Shown here in pieces: positions 8,055-17,657 of a stretch of 64,000 nt of DNA. The position numbers and the translations under genes are program-made. This stretch comes from Rhodocyclaceae bacterium (GTDB lineage: Bacteria > Pseudomonadota > Gammaproteobacteria > Burkholderiales > Rhodocyclaceae). Where the stretch lies: NCBI GenBank assembly GCA_026417115.1, contig JAOADW010000022.1, forward strand, positions 1 through 64,000. Direction: 5' to 3'. How positions within the stretch are numbered: the stretch's first letter is position 1; each line of letters starts with the position of its first letter. Under the pieces are notes generated by a model. The model was given only the letters and a program-made list of their open reading frames with translations, was not told where the DNA came from and searched no databases.

Positions 8055-10727
8055 CGCCGGATGGGGCCAGCTCGTCCGCTTGCCGCCGCGCAGGGCCTTC
8101 TCGATTTCCATGATCACGAGTGCGGCCAATGCGCCCAGCGCGACGAGCCCCCACTGGCCGAGGGAAAGCGGCGCCGTGCCGAAGATGCGTTGGAAGATGG
8201 GTAGATAGGTAAAGAGGAGCTGTAAGCCCAACATCGAGAGTGCGCCGCCCCAGACCCAGGGGTTGCCAAACGGCGGCAACCGCCATAAGGGTTTGGTGAG
8301 CGAACGACAGTTGAACAAAAACGCCATTTCCATCGCCACGAAGACATTGACCGCGAGCGTGCGGGCTTGTTCGATAGAGGCGCCTTCGCTGCGCGCATGA
8401 AGGAAAAGCCCGAATGCGCCGATGAGCATCAGCGTGCCGAGCAGCAGGATGCGTTGCACCAAAACGGCGTCGAGGATGGGCGCTTGAGGCGGACGTGGCG
8501 GTCGGTGCATGACATCGGCTTCCTTCGGTTCGAAGGCGAGAGGCAGCCCCAAAAGGATGGCCGTCGTCATGTTGATCCAGAGAATTTGCAAGGGCGTGAT
8601 GGGTAAGGCCACGCCCATCACGATGGCTGCGAGGATCACCACGCCTTCGCCGAAATTGGTCGGCAACGTCCAGGTGATGAATTTCAGTAAGTTATCGTAA
8701 ATGCCGCGCCCTTCTTCGATCGCGGCCTCGATGCTCGCGAAGTTGTCGTCGGTGAGCACCATGGCTGCGGCTTCCTTGGCCACTTCGGTGCCGTTTTTCC
8801 CCATGGCGATGCCGATGTCGGCTGCCTTCAGAGCCGGCGCGTCATTGACGCCGTCGCCCGTCATCGCCACGATTTCGCCATGGGCTTGTAAGGCTTTGAC
8901 GAGGCGTAGCTTTTGTTCGGGCTCGATGCGCGCGAAGACATCTACGTCTTGGACGCGCTCGATGAGCGCTTGCTCGCTCATGCGCGCGAGCTCCTGCCCA
9001 GTGAGCGCGGCTGCGCCTTCTTGGGCGATGCCAAGCTGTTTGGCGATGGCGAGCGCGGTGTCGCGGTGATCGCCGGTGATCATCTTGACGCGAATGCCTG
9101 CAGTATGGCAAGCCTTGACGGCGGCGATGGCGCGCGGCCGCGGCGGATCGATCATGCCCATCAGGCCGAGAAAGGACAGTCCGGTCTCGACGTCACGCCA
9201 GGCCAGCGATGGCGTCGTAGAGATGCGTCGCGCGAAAGCCAGCACTCGTAGCCCTTCACGCGCCATCTCACGCGCGGCGAGTTCGATCTCTGCGAGGCTC
9301 TGCGGGGTGAGTCCCTCACAGGCAGGGAGTATCTTTTCCAAGGCGCCTTTGACGTAGATCACCGTCTCGCCTTCGATGCGATGGAGCGTGGCCATCATTT
9401 GCCGAGCCGATTCGAACGGCAAGACGTCGAGGCGAGGAAAGAGCTGTGCGACCGTGGTCTCATCGAGGCCCGCTTTTTTGGCGGCGACGATCAAGGCCGC
9501 CTCGGTGGGATCGCCCGTGATCCGCCATTCCCCGCCGACATGGGTGAGCGTGGCGTCATTGCAGAGCAAACCGGCGAGCAAGCATTCGCGCACGGCTTCG
9601 GTGATTTCGCTGCGCTGGCCGGCCAGGCGAATTTCGCCCGTCGGGACGTAGCCATGACCGGTGATTTCATAGACCAGGCCTTGCGTCCAGAGCGCCCGCA
9701 CGGTCATCTCGTTTTCAGTCAGGGTGCCTGTTTTGTCGGAACAGATCACTGTCGTGCTGCCGAGCGCTTCGACAGCCGGCAACTGGCGGATGATTGCGCG
9801 CCGTTTCGCCATGCGCGCCACCCCGATCGCGAGCGTGATGGTGACGGCGGCGGGCAAACCTTCGGGGATCGCTCCCACGGCGAGGGCGACCGCTGCCATG
9901 AACATTTCGAAGATGGGTTCCGCGCGCGCCACCCCGATGGCGAAAGTGGCTGCCGCGAGCGCGAGGATCGCCCACAACAGCAAACGCGCAAAGGCAGCAA
10001 TCTTGCGTGTAAGCGGCGTTTCCATCTCGGGCGCTTGCGCGATGAGCTCGGCGATGCGTCCCGTTTCCGTTTGGCGTCCGGTGGCCACGACCAGCCCCAA
10101 GGCTTGGCCAGCGACGACGATGGTGCCGGCGTAAGCCATGTTGCGCCGATCGGGAAGCGCGGTTTCGCTCGCAAGCGGCGCCTCGCTTTTCTCGATCGGT
10201 AGCGATTCCCCGGTCAGCGCCGCTTCGCTCGTGCGCAGTTCCTTGACGAAGACGAGCCGCAGATCCGCCGGCGTCTTGTCGCCCGCGCTGATCTGCACGA
10301 GATCGCCCGGCACGAGTTCTGTTGCGTCGATGCGGCGGCGCTTGCCCGCGCGAATCACGGTGACCTCGCTCGCCAACGTGCGTGCGAGCGCTGCGAGCGC
10401 CTCTGCCGCCTTGCCTTCTTGAATCATGCCAATTGTGGCGTTGATGGCGACGACGCCTAAGATCACGCCGGCGTCCACCCATTCGCCAAGGAAAGCGGTG
10501 ATGACGCCGGCGACGATCAAGACGAGCACCAACGGAGCGGAGAGCTGCTCCCACAATCTTTTCATCGCACTCTTTGCCGGTGCCTGCGGCAGGCGGTTGG
10601 CGCCGTAGCGCACAAGCCGCTCTTTCGCCTCTTCCTCGCTGAGGCCAGTCACGGCATTGCTGGCGAGCTTCGCAGCGACCTCCTCACTGCGGAGCGCATG
10701 CCAGGCAAGGGTCTGTCGTTCATCCAT
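8043..10727 (-). CDS. Cation-transporting P2-type ATPase
   Basis: 894-residue membrane pump that would move cations, most likely Ca2+ or Mg2+, across the inner membrane at the cost of ATP. Features in order: cation ATPase N-terminal domain, first membrane pair (about 65-105), actuator domain with LTGES at about 171-175, PEGLP in the M4 ion site at about 288, phosphorylation motif CSDKTGTLT with the Asp at about 331, nucleotide domain, hinge TGDGVNDAPAL, and a C-terminal set of membrane helices. There is no heavy-metal CxxC domain, which argues against copper or zinc pumps. The ATG at 10727 lies inside the end of the upstream antiporter gene (8-bp overlap), so the two are translationally coupled. 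The ion is not certain. Confidence 0.9.
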   Translation of the reverse strand: MDERQTLAWHALRSEEVAAKLASNAVTGLSEEEAKERLVRYGANRLPQAPAKSAMKRLWEQLSAPLVLVLIVAGVITAFLGEWVDAGVILGVVAINATIGMIQEGKAAEALAALARTLASEVTVIRAGKRRRIDATELVPGDLVQISAGDKTPADLRLVFVKELRTSEAALTGESLPIEKSEAPLASETALPDRRNMAYAGTIVVAGQALGLVVATGRQTETGRIAELIAQAPEMETPLTRKIAAFARLLLWAILALAAATFAIGVARAEPIFEMFMAAVALAVGAIPEGLPAAVTITLAIGVARMAKRRAIIRQLPAVEALGSTTVICSDKTGTLTENEMTVRALWTQGLVYEITGHGYVPTGEIRLAGQRSEITEAVRECLLAGLLCNDATLTHVGGEWRITGDPTEAALIVAAKKAGLDETTVAQLFPRLDVLPFESARQMMATLHRIEGETVIYVKGALEKILPACEGLTPQSLAEIELAAREMAREGLRVLAFARRISTTPSLAWRDVETGLSFLGLMGMIDPPRPRAIAAVKACHTAGIRVKMITGDHRDTALAIAKQLGIAQEGAAALTGQELARMSEQALIERVQDVDVFARIEPEQKLRLVKALQAHGEIVAMTGDGVNDAPALKAADIGIAMGKNGTEVAKEAAAMVLTDDNFASIEAAIEEGRGIYDNLLKFITWTLPTNFGEGVVILAAIVMGVALPITPLQILWINMTTAILLGLPLAFEPKEADVMHRPPRPPQAPILDAVLVQRILLLGTLMLIGAFGLFLHARSEGASIEQARTLAVNVFVAMEMAFLFNCRSLTKPLWRLPPFGNPWVWGGALSMLGLQLLFTYLPIFQRIFGTAPLSLGQWGLVALGALAALVIMEIEKALRGGKRTSWPHPASGR

Positions 10728-12438
10728 GGGGCGTTTTCTTGTCCTCTCGTAGCGAAGCATAACGGGCTTGGCGCACGTCGCGTACTTGCGCGAGCGCGCG
10801 CTCCATGGGGATACCCAACTGTGCAAGTGTTTCCGCAGCGATCATCAGGCTGCCTTCGAGCACTTCAGGGATGACCTCGTTGGCCCCTGCTGCTTTCAGA
10901 CGCGTCACGGCGCTATCATCGGGGGCCCGTACGATCACCGGAATGTCAGGGCGCGCTTCGCGTACCTTGCGCACGACGCGTTCGGCGGAATGGACGTCGG
11001 GGTAGGCGATGACGACCGCGCGCGCGCGCATCAGTCCAGCGGCCTTCAACACTTCGGCGCGGTCGGCGCTGCCAAAGACGACGCGGCCGCCACGCGGCGC
11101 ACCCTGACGCACGATTTGAGGATCGATGTCGAGCGCAAGGAAAGGGATGCCCTCGCGGTGGAGAAATTCGGCGACTTGGCGGCCAGTGCGGCCAAAACCG
11201 GCGAGAATCACATGGTTTTCCAAGCCGAAGCCGGCCACCATGATGTCATGGATCGCCTTCGCGCGGTGCGCCCAATCACCGCGCGCGAGCTCGCCGGAGA
11301 GGCGAGCTGCACGCTCGATCAGAAAGGGAGCGATGAACATCGAAAGGAGCATGGCCGAGAGCGTGACTTGAAAAACATCGGTGGCGATCAGTTTAAGTTC
11401 GAAAGCAAGTCCAATGAGCACCAAGCCGAATTCTCCGGCCTGGGCAAGCTGGGCTGCCGTGCGCAGGGCGATGTCGAGCGTGTTTCGTGCTAGCTTGGCG
11501 AGCACAAAGACGACCAGACCCTTGCCGAGCATCAGCAGGAAGACCGCGAGCAAGAGGCGATGGACATTGGCGGCGACGAAAGCGAGATCAAGGCGCATGC
11601 CGATAGTGACGAAGAAAAGACCGAGCAAGATGTCGCGAAAGGGTCGAATGTCGGCTTCCACCTGGTGGCGGTAGATCGTCTCGGAAATCAACATGCCCCC
11701 CACGAAAGCGCCCAGCGCCAAGGACAAGCCCGCTAGGCTCGTGAGATAGGCGAGACCGATCACGAGCAACAGCGTGGCGAGCACGAACAATTCTTCTGAA
11801 CGCTGATGCGCGACGGTATCGTAAATCCAACGCACCACGCGCTGGCCAGCCAAGATCAAGAAGCCAAGCACCAGGGCGGCTTCGATCAAGGCCACCGACA
11901 TCGCACGCGGCAGATCCTCGGGATCGCGGGCGAGTGCGGGGAAAAGGATCAGGCAGGGAACGACGGCGAGATCCTGGAACAAGAGCACCCCCATCGTTTG
12001 CCGGCCCGAGCGTGAATGCAGTTCGAAGCGTTCCGAGAGCAGCTTGGCGACGATCGCAGTAGATGACATGGCCACGGCCAAGCCGACGGAAAGCCCTGCC
12101 TTCCAGCCTTGGCCATAGCCATACCAGGTGATAAGCATCGTCGCTGCCGCCGTGATCGCCATTTGCGCGGCGCCAAAGCCAAAGACGAGGTGGCGCATGG
12201 CTTTGAGGCGCGGGAGCGAGAATTCGAGGCCGATCGTAAACATTAGAAAGACGACGCCGAATTCGGCGATTTCGCTGACTTCGCTCGAGTCGACAAGCAA
12301 CGCAGCGCCATGTGGCCCCAGGAGGATGCCCACGAAAAGATAGGCAAGCATTGGCGGCAGCCGAAAGCGGCGGGCGAGGGCGACCGCCACCACCGTTGCA
12401 AGCAGCAGAATAAAAAGCACGAACAGCTTCTCGCTCAT
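10720..12438 (-). CDS. Kef-type (CPA2) monovalent cation:proton antiporter with TrkA-N domain
   Basis: 572-residue inner-membrane K+(Na+)/H+ antiporter. About 12 hydrophobic helices cover residues 1-380 (Na_H_Exchanger domain). The ion site shows LLFQDLAVVP, the FQD form typical of Kef proteins rather than the DD of NapA-type exchangers. A cytosolic NAD-binding TrkA-N domain follows from about 410, with glycine motif GFGRTG. There is no TrkA-C domain; the chain ends soon after. It is the first gene of a pair with the downstream P-type ATPase and diverges from lemA over 83 bp. Gating by glutathione adducts is known for E. coli KefB/C but cannot be claimed here. Confidence 0.88.
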   Translation of the reverse strand: MSEKLFVLFILLLATVVAVALARRFRLPPMLAYLFVGILLGPHGAALLVDSSEVSEIAEFGVVFLMFTIGLEFSLPRLKAMRHLVFGFGAAQMAITAAATMLITWYGYGQGWKAGLSVGLAVAMSSTAIVAKLLSERFELHSRSGRQTMGVLLFQDLAVVPCLILFPALARDPEDLPRAMSVALIEAALVLGFLILAGQRVVRWIYDTVAHQRSEELFVLATLLLVIGLAYLTSLAGLSLALGAFVGGMLISETIYRHQVEADIRPFRDILLGLFFVTIGMRLDLAFVAANVHRLLLAVFLLMLGKGLVVFVLAKLARNTLDIALRTAAQLAQAGEFGLVLIGLAFELKLIATDVFQVTLSAMLLSMFIAPFLIERAARLSGELARGDWAHRAKAIHDIMVAGFGLENHVILAGFGRTGRQVAEFLHREGIPFLALDIDPQIVRQGAPRGGRVVFGSADRAEVLKAAGLMRARAVVIAYPDVHSAERVVRKVREARPDIPVIVRAPDDSAVTRLKAAGANEVIPEVLEGSLMIAAETLAQLGIPMERALAQVRDVRQARYASLREDKKTPHG

Positions 12439-12521
12439 GGCGTAAGATCATAGCGTCAGTTGAGCGCTTGCTACGAAAGACCTGTTTGGGGCCAACCCTT
12501 TCATCCCCTGGGAGCAGAGAA

Positions 12522-13124
12522 ATGGCGTGCTTGCGAACCTGGATCCTCATGAGCCTTTCGCTCTTCTTTGCCGGCTGCGGTTACAACCAGATCCAGATCA
12601 ATGACGAGGCTGTCAAGGCCGCCTGGGCGGAAGTCCTCAATCAGTATCAGCGGCGAGCCGATCTCGTGCCGAACCTCGTCGAGGTGGTAAAGGGCTACGC
12701 CGCTCATGAGCAAGAAGTGCTCACGAAGGTGACCGAGGCGCGTGCCCGTGTCGCCGCCTTCGGGGCTTCTGCGCAAACCCTCGAAGATCCTCAGGCTCTT
12801 GCGGCTTTCCAGAAGGCCCAGGGTGAGCTCACGAACGCTTTGTCACGCCTGCTCGTGGTCGTCGAAAACTATCCGCAACTTAAAGCCGATACGGTGTTTC
12901 GCGATTTACAGGCGCAACTCGAAGGTACGGAAAATCGCATCGCCGTCGCGCGCAACCGTTACATCAAAGCGGTGGAGACTTATAACGTGTCGGTGCGAAC
13001 GTTTCCCAATGTACTGACGGCGTGGGTGATGGGGTGGACGGCGAAACCGACTTTTGCGCCCGAGAATGAAACTGCACTCAAAGAGGCGCCTGCGGTGCGG
13101 TTTTCGCCACAGCCTTCGCGATGA
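12522..13124 (+). CDS. lemA: LemA family lipoprotein
   Basis: 200-residue LemA protein. The frame opens at 12468, but the ATG at 12522 has GGAG seven bases upstream and gives a lipoprotein signal ending LFFAGC, so the mature protein would be lipid-anchored at Cys18. The family core follows: NQIQINDEAVKAAWAEV, then QYQRRADLVPNLVEVVKGYAAHE and a long helical bundle through about residue 165. The cellular role of LemA is not settled. The gene is the first of a lemA-TPM-TPM trio, an arrangement seen in many proteobacteria. Confidence 0.92.
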   Translation: MACLRTWILMSLSLFFAGCGYNQIQINDEAVKAAWAEVLNQYQRRADLVPNLVEVVKGYAAHEQEVLTKVTEARARVAAFGASAQTLEDPQALAAFQKAQGELTNALSRLLVVVENYPQLKADTVFRDLQAQLEGTENRIAVARNRYIKAVETYNVSVRTFPNVLTAWVMGWTAKPTFAPENETALKEAPAVRFSPQPSR

Positions 13125-13130
13125 GCGGCG

Positions 13131-13928
13131 ATGCACAAGATCGGCGCCATTCTCGCCGTCTTATGGCTGCTCGTGAATGCTGCAGCAGCCCAGGCGCCGC
13201 TGCCAGCGCTGACGGGGCGCGTCAATGATTTCGCGGGGCTTTTGCGCGCGCAAGAGCGAGATGCGCTCGCTGCGCGCTTGGCGACGCTCGAACGCGAAAC
13301 GGGCGTTCAGCTCGGCATCGTGACGCTGCCCACCGTCAAGCCCGAGACGATCGAACAATTCTCTATCCGTTTGGCCGAGGCTTGGCGGCTCGGGCGCCAA
13401 GGGCATGATGATGGGGTGATCATCGTCGTCGCCAAGGAGGAGCGAGCGCTTCGCATCGAGGTGGGCTACGGGCTCGAAGGCGCAATTCCCGATGCCGTGG
13501 CAAAGCGCATCATCGAAGAATCCATCGCGCCACGCTTCCGTCAGGGCGATTTCTATGGCGGCCTGATGGCGGGCGTTGCCGCCTTAGAGTCACGCGTGCG
13601 CGGCGAGTCGGCGAAGCCTTCCGCACGACCTGGAGCGAAGCACGAAGAACCTTCGCTGACGATGGTAGCGGTGGCCGTGGTCTTGACGATGCTGCTGCGT
13701 GCGTTCGTGGGCGCATTGCTCGCGGCACTTGCATTTGCGCTGTTTGTCTATTGGCAGACCGCTTCCTGGTTGCTGGGCGTGGCTGCCTTCTTCGTGATTT
13801 TGCTGCTCATGGAGGCGCGCCCCGTCGGTGTTTGGCATGGTGGTGGCGGCTTTCGAGGTGGCTTCGGCGGCGGTTTCCGGGGCGGTGGTGGCGGTTTTGG
13901 CGGCGGCGGGGCTTCGGGACGATGGTAA
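13131..13928 (+). CDS. TPM-domain protein (YgcG type) with Gly-rich tail
   Basis: 265-residue secreted or membrane-bound protein. It has an N-terminal signal peptide (ILAVLWLLVNAAAAQA), then a TPM domain (about residues 30-150; family motifs NDFAGLL and EVGYGLEGAIPDA). A linker and two or three hydrophobic segments follow (about 180-225), then a tail of phenylalanine-glycine repeats such as GGFRGGFGGGFRGGGGG. This is the layout of YgcG-type proteins encoded next to LemA. It starts six bases after lemA and overlaps the next gene by 7 bp. The biochemical role is unknown; TPM domains in other proteins have been linked to membrane-associated phosphatase activity. Confidence 0.88.
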   Translation: MHKIGAILAVLWLLVNAAAAQAPLPALTGRVNDFAGLLRAQERDALAARLATLERETGVQLGIVTLPTVKPETIEQFSIRLAEAWRLGRQGHDDGVIIVVAKEERALRIEVGYGLEGAIPDAVAKRIIEESIAPRFRQGDFYGGLMAGVAALESRVRGESAKPSARPGAKHEEPSLTMVAVAVVLTMLLRAFVGALLAALAFALFVYWQTASWLLGVAAFFVILLLMEARPVGVWHGGGGFRGGFGGGFRGGGGGFGGGGASGRW

Positions 13929-14422
13929 GGCTTATTCGCCTCGTGCGCCATTTATTGACACCGGCATGGTGGGCGCGCCGCTGTCTGTCCTCTTCCGATT
14001 TGGCGGCGATCGAGCAGGCGGTGGCGGCGTCGGAACGCCGCCACCGCGGGGAGCTGCGCGTCACGATCGAAGGGCCACTGCCGCTTGGGGCGCTTTTGGC
14101 CGGCGTCACGACGCGCGCACGCGCCCTCGATTGGTTTGCGCGTTTGCGCGTGTGGGACACCGAAGAAAACAACGGCGTGCTGATCTATCTCCAGCTCGTC
14201 GACCGCTGCTGCGAGATCGTCGTCGATCGCGGCATTGCACGCGTAACGAGCGAGGAGGAGTGGACGAAGATCTGCGCGAAAGTGCAAGCGCATTGCGCGC
14301 GCCGATGCTATCGCGAGGGGCTGCTCGCCGTAATCGAAGCTTGCACTGAGGCAATAGCCAGACATTTCCCTGCCGATGGCGAGAACGCCAACGAGCTGCC
14401 CGATCGCCCGCTCGTTTCCTGA
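13922..14422 (+). CDS. Second TPM-domain protein
   Basis: 166-residue protein. The frame is open upstream inside the previous gene, but the ATG at 13922 sits seven bases before the end of that gene and gives a plausible start MVRLIRLVRHLLTPAWW. The short amphipathic/hydrophobic N-terminus (residues 1-20) could act as a membrane anchor. The rest matches the TPM pattern seen in the third gene of lemA clusters: SDLAAIEQAVAASERRHRGE, then RVWDTEENNGVLIYL and IVVDRGIA. It is Cys-rich (CCEIV; KICAKVQAHCARRCY) compared with the first TPM protein. Function is unknown. Confidence 0.82.
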   Translation: MVRLIRLVRHLLTPAWWARRCLSSSDLAAIEQAVAASERRHRGELRVTIEGPLPLGALLAGVTTRARALDWFARLRVWDTEENNGVLIYLQLVDRCCEIVVDRGIARVTSEEEWTKICAKVQAHCARRCYREGLLAVIEACTEAIARHFPADGENANELPDRPLVS

Positions 14423-14434
14423 GCGTTGCTGCGC

Positions 14435-14857
14435 TTATTTGATCAACGTGACAGGGAGATTGGTCAATTGCAACACTTTGAGGGTGACTGAGCCCAAAAG
14501 CGCGCTGCCGAGAGCGCCCAGCCCTCGACGTCCCATCACGATCACATCGCAGCCAAGCGCCTGCGCTCGTTCGGCGATGGTCTCTGCGACTGGCCCGATG
14601 AGGACGATTGGCGTATAGACGAGCCCGGCTTCGTCGAGCACGGCGCGCACGGGGGCGAGCACGTCGCCGCCACGTGAGACTTGCATCGCTTCGATTTCCG
14701 CAGCCGTCATGTGGCTGCGGATCTCCGGCGCATCGGCCGGCGGCTGCACGGTGAGTAGCGTCAGCCGGTAGTCGTTACAGCGAGCAAGCGATTTGATCAA
14801 ATAACGGGCAGCGCGTAAGGAATGCTCCGAGCCATCGACGGCGAGCAGAATATTCAT
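14435..14857 (-). CDS. Universal stress protein (UspA family)
   Basis: 140-residue single-domain Usp. The start at 14857 gives the family opening MNILLAVDGSEHS; the longer open frame from 14926 has no homologous character. The C-terminal nucleotide-binding loop GRRGLGALGSALLGSVT is of the G-2x-G-9x-G(S/T) type, which predicts ATP binding. Usp proteins of this class accumulate under stress and bind ATP; the partner is unknown. It lies between the TPM gene (convergent, 12 bp apart) and the divergent ion transporter gene, and looks monocistronic. Confidence 0.92.
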   Translation of the reverse strand: MNILLAVDGSEHSLRAARYLIKSLARCNDYRLTLLTVQPPADAPEIRSHMTAAEIEAMQVSRGGDVLAPVRAVLDEAGLVYTPIVLIGPVAETIAERAQALGCDVIVMGRRGLGALGSALLGSVTLKVLQLTNLPVTLIK

Positions 14858-14980
14858 GGCGATCTTTTTCCCGCAAGGCGTGACGATGACGTGAAGTGTA
14901 GCGGAAAGGCGTCTGTTGCGCTGCAAGAAAAAACAACGCCAATGTTACAATCGCCCACATTGCGGCATTCGGAGCGAGCC

Positions 14981-16273
14981 ATGGAGCTATGGGGCATTCC
15001 CGTCGATTTCATTCTCTTCGGCCTGACGTTGCTGGGGGTTGCCTTGTTCCACCATTACGTGCTCCCCGTCGCACTCACCGGACTCGCAGTGATCACCGCC
15101 TACAAGGTGCTCTTCACCGGTTTCAAGACGGGTGCAGGATTTGCCGGCTTCCTTGCGCATATGGGACATGAGTGGGTGCTGCTGGCAAACCTCTTTTGCT
15201 TGCTCGTCGGTTTTGCGCTGCTTGCCAGGCATTTCGAGGACTCGGGGGTGCCCGAGGTCCTGCCGAGACTTTTGCCCAAGGGCTGGTTGGGGCCTTTTTC
15301 GCTCTTGGCGATCATCTTCGTTCTCTCGGGCTTTCTCGACAACATCGCTGCTGCTTTGATCGGCGCCACGGTGGCGGCGAGCGTCTTCAAGCGCAAGGTG
15401 CATATCGGCTTTTTGGCGGCGATCGTCGCGGCTTCGAACGCAGGCGGCGCCGGCTCCGTGGTGGGCGATACGACGACGACGATGATGTGGATCGACGGGG
15501 TCGACCCCCTCGATGTTTTCCATGCTTACCTCGCCGCTTTCGTGGCGCTCATCACCTTCGGCGTGCCGGCGGCGCTTTTACAGCATCGGCACATGGCGAT
15601 CGCCGTGGAAATCCACGCCGCCCACAAGATCGATTGGATGCGCCTTTACATCGTCTTGTTCATTCTCGTGGCGGCGGTCGCGACCAATGTCACGGTCAAT
15701 TTGAAGTTTCCCGAGGCGGCGGATCATTTCCCTTTCCTGGGGGTAGCGGTGTGGGTGGCGCTGCTTCTTGCCGTGCCCTTGCGCAAACCCGAATGGAGCC
15801 TCGTGCCCGATGCCGTCAAGGGCTCGATTTTTCTGCTCGCCTTGGTGACCTGTGCATCCATGATGCCCGTGGAAAAACTGCCTCCTGCCTCGTGGCAAAC
15901 GGCGCTTTCGCTCGGCTTCGTTTCGGCCGTCTTCGACAACATTCCTTTGACGGCCTTGGCCTTGAAGCAAGGTGGCTATGACTGGGGCTTCCTCGCCTAT
16001 GCGGTTGGCTTTGGCGGCTCCATGATCTGGTTCGGCTCATCCGCCGGCGTTGCGGTTTCCAATCTCTTTCCAGAAGCGAAATCGGTCGGGCGTTGGCTGC
16101 GCCATGGATGGTTCGTCGTCGTGGGTTACGTCGTCGGTTTTTTCGCGATGTTGGCGTTGTTGGGTTGGCAACCACATCCGCCGCATAAGGAAAGGCGTCA
16201 GGAGATCACGGCGCCTCTTTTGCCGCAGGCTTCTCCGTCTTCTGCACTCGGCACGGATGCAGGCTACCGCTAA
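14981..16273 (+). CDS. Ion transporter superfamily permease (NhaD/citrate-transporter like)
   Basis: 430-residue inner-membrane protein with about 10-12 helices. Conserved segments FLDNIAAALIGATVA and NAGGAGSVVGDTTTT resemble the helix-break and ion-binding loops of NhaD Na+/H+ antiporters and of the wider IT superfamily. A second half-repeat has SAVFDNIPLTALAL. I chose the ATG at 14981, which has GGAG six bases upstream; the frame is open to 14822, with another ATG at 14942. The last 17 bases overlap the next antiporter gene, which suggests co-expression. Transport of Na+/H+ is the best guess, and dicarboxylate or citrate is an alternative. Confidence 0.8.
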   Translation: MELWGIPVDFILFGLTLLGVALFHHYVLPVALTGLAVITAYKVLFTGFKTGAGFAGFLAHMGHEWVLLANLFCLLVGFALLARHFEDSGVPEVLPRLLPKGWLGPFSLLAIIFVLSGFLDNIAAALIGATVAASVFKRKVHIGFLAAIVAASNAGGAGSVVGDTTTTMMWIDGVDPLDVFHAYLAAFVALITFGVPAALLQHRHMAIAVEIHAAHKIDWMRLYIVLFILVAAVATNVTVNLKFPEAADHFPFLGVAVWVALLLAVPLRKPEWSLVPDAVKGSIFLLALVTCASMMPVEKLPPASWQTALSLGFVSAVFDNIPLTALALKQGGYDWGFLAYAVGFGGSMIWFGSSAGVAVSNLFPEAKSVGRWLRHGWFVVVGYVVGFFAMLALLGWQPHPPHKERRQEITAPLLPQASPSSALGTDAGYR

Positions 16274-17612
16274 AGCGCTGCGGCGCTACCTCGGGTTATT
16301 CGCTGCGTCGCCGGCTTCGGCATGGGCGGGGAGTAGCGCCGTGGTCGGCGAGAATCTGTTGTGGCTTGCGCTGATTTTGATTAGCGCTCGGCTTTTCGTT
16401 CCTCTGGCCCAACGTCTCGGCTTTCCAGCCGTGCTGGGCGAGCTCTTGCTGGGGGTTGTGCTGGGCAACCTCTCGCTTTTCGGCATCTCCTTGTTCGAGA
16501 CGGTCGCCAAAGATCCGGTCATCGCTTTTATCGCCGAGCTCGGCGTGATCGTGCTCTTGCTGCAGATCGGGTTGGAAACACGTCTTGCTGACCTCGTCAG
16601 GGTTGGGCCGCGCGCGCTGACGGTGGGGACGGTCGGCATCGCATTGCCCTTCATTTTCGGCGCCTTTCTCGTCGGCCCCCTGATGCTTCCGGGCCAGGAA
16701 CGCAACACCTACTTGTTCTTGGGGGCCACACTTGCCGCCACGTCGGTGGGCATCACCGCGCGTGTGTTTCGCGATCTCGGCAAGCTCGACATTCCGGCGG
16801 CGAAGATCGTGCTCGGCGCCGCCGTCATCGACGACGTGTTGGGTCTCGTGATCCTCGCGGTGGTGACGAGCCTCGTCGCGGCGGGTACGGTGGAGTTCAC
16901 CGTGGTGGTGCGCATCATTGCCGAGGCTGCCGCTTTCTTTGCGGGCAGCATTTGGCTTGGCCGCTTGCTGGCGCCACATTCTGCCCGCTGGCTTGCGCGC
17001 CTGGATGCGGGGCCCTCGATGCTGTTCGCGCAGGTGTTGGCGACCGCGCTCGCACTGGCATGGCTTGCGCATGCCTTGGGATTGGCCCCGATCATCGGCG
17101 CCTTCGCCGCGGGCTTGCTGTTCGAGCCTTTGTTTCTCAAGGACTTCGAAAGGCCACGCATCGTCCAGGAAATCTCGCCCTTGCTCGATAAGGCCGAAAG
17201 TCCTGCACTGCGGGAATCCTTGGCGCTCATCCTCAAGCGCCACGCCGGCCATCAGCATGAGCATATGATCGAGCCCATTGGTTATTTTTTCGTGCCGGTG
17301 TTTTTTGTCCTCACGGGCATGCAGGTCGATTTACGCGCGTTTGGCGAGCCGACCATCTTCCTCATTGCATTGGGGCTGACTGCCGCCGCCGTCCTCGGCA
17401 AGCTCGCTGCCGGCTTTTTCGCGGGTGAGGCAGGACGCTGGATCGTGGGCTGGGGCATGGTGCCCCGCGGCGAGGTGGGTCTGATCTTCGCGATGGTCGG
17501 CAAGCAACTCGGGGTGATTGCCGAATCCCTGTTCTCGGCGATCGTGGTGATGGTGATCTTGACCACGCTGCTTTCGCCACCGGTGCTGGGGAAGTTGCTG
17601 GAGCGAAAATAG
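16257..17612 (+). CDS. CPA2-family Na+/H+ antiporter (NapA-like, no TrkA domain)
   Basis: 451-residue inner-membrane exchanger. The transport core has VIDDVLGLVIL around residue 190, the paired-Asp ion site of electrogenic NapA/GerN-type antiporters, unlike the FQD of the two Kef-type proteins in this window. Late helices include MVPRGEVGLIFAMVG. No nucleotide-binding domain follows. The ATG at 16257 overlaps the previous transporter gene by 17 bp. The frame is open further upstream but only in shadow of that gene. The N-terminus, with a short helix ending SPASAWAG, is unusual for the family and could be a cleaved leader. Confidence 0.87.
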   Translation: MQATAKALRRYLGLFAASPASAWAGSSAVVGENLLWLALILISARLFVPLAQRLGFPAVLGELLLGVVLGNLSLFGISLFETVAKDPVIAFIAELGVIVLLLQIGLETRLADLVRVGPRALTVGTVGIALPFIFGAFLVGPLMLPGQERNTYLFLGATLAATSVGITARVFRDLGKLDIPAAKIVLGAAVIDDVLGLVILAVVTSLVAAGTVEFTVVVRIIAEAAAFFAGSIWLGRLLAPHSARWLARLDAGPSMLFAQVLATALALAWLAHALGLAPIIGAFAAGLLFEPLFLKDFERPRIVQEISPLLDKAESPALRESLALILKRHAGHQHEHMIEPIGYFFVPVFFVLTGMQVDLRAFGEPTIFLIALGLTAAAVLGKLAAGFFAGEAGRWIVGWGMVPRGEVGLIFAMVGKQLGVIAESLFSAIVVMVILTTLLSPPVLGKLLERK

Positions 17613-17657
17613 GCGCGCGCTTTGTACTGGCCAAGTGGGTCCGGAGGGGAGAAGACG

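Noticed and set aside
13751-13921. Longer start for the second TPM gene
   Set aside because: The upstream codons read Trp/Arg-rich shadow of the glycine-rich tail of the first TPM gene; the ATG at 13922 is a better start.
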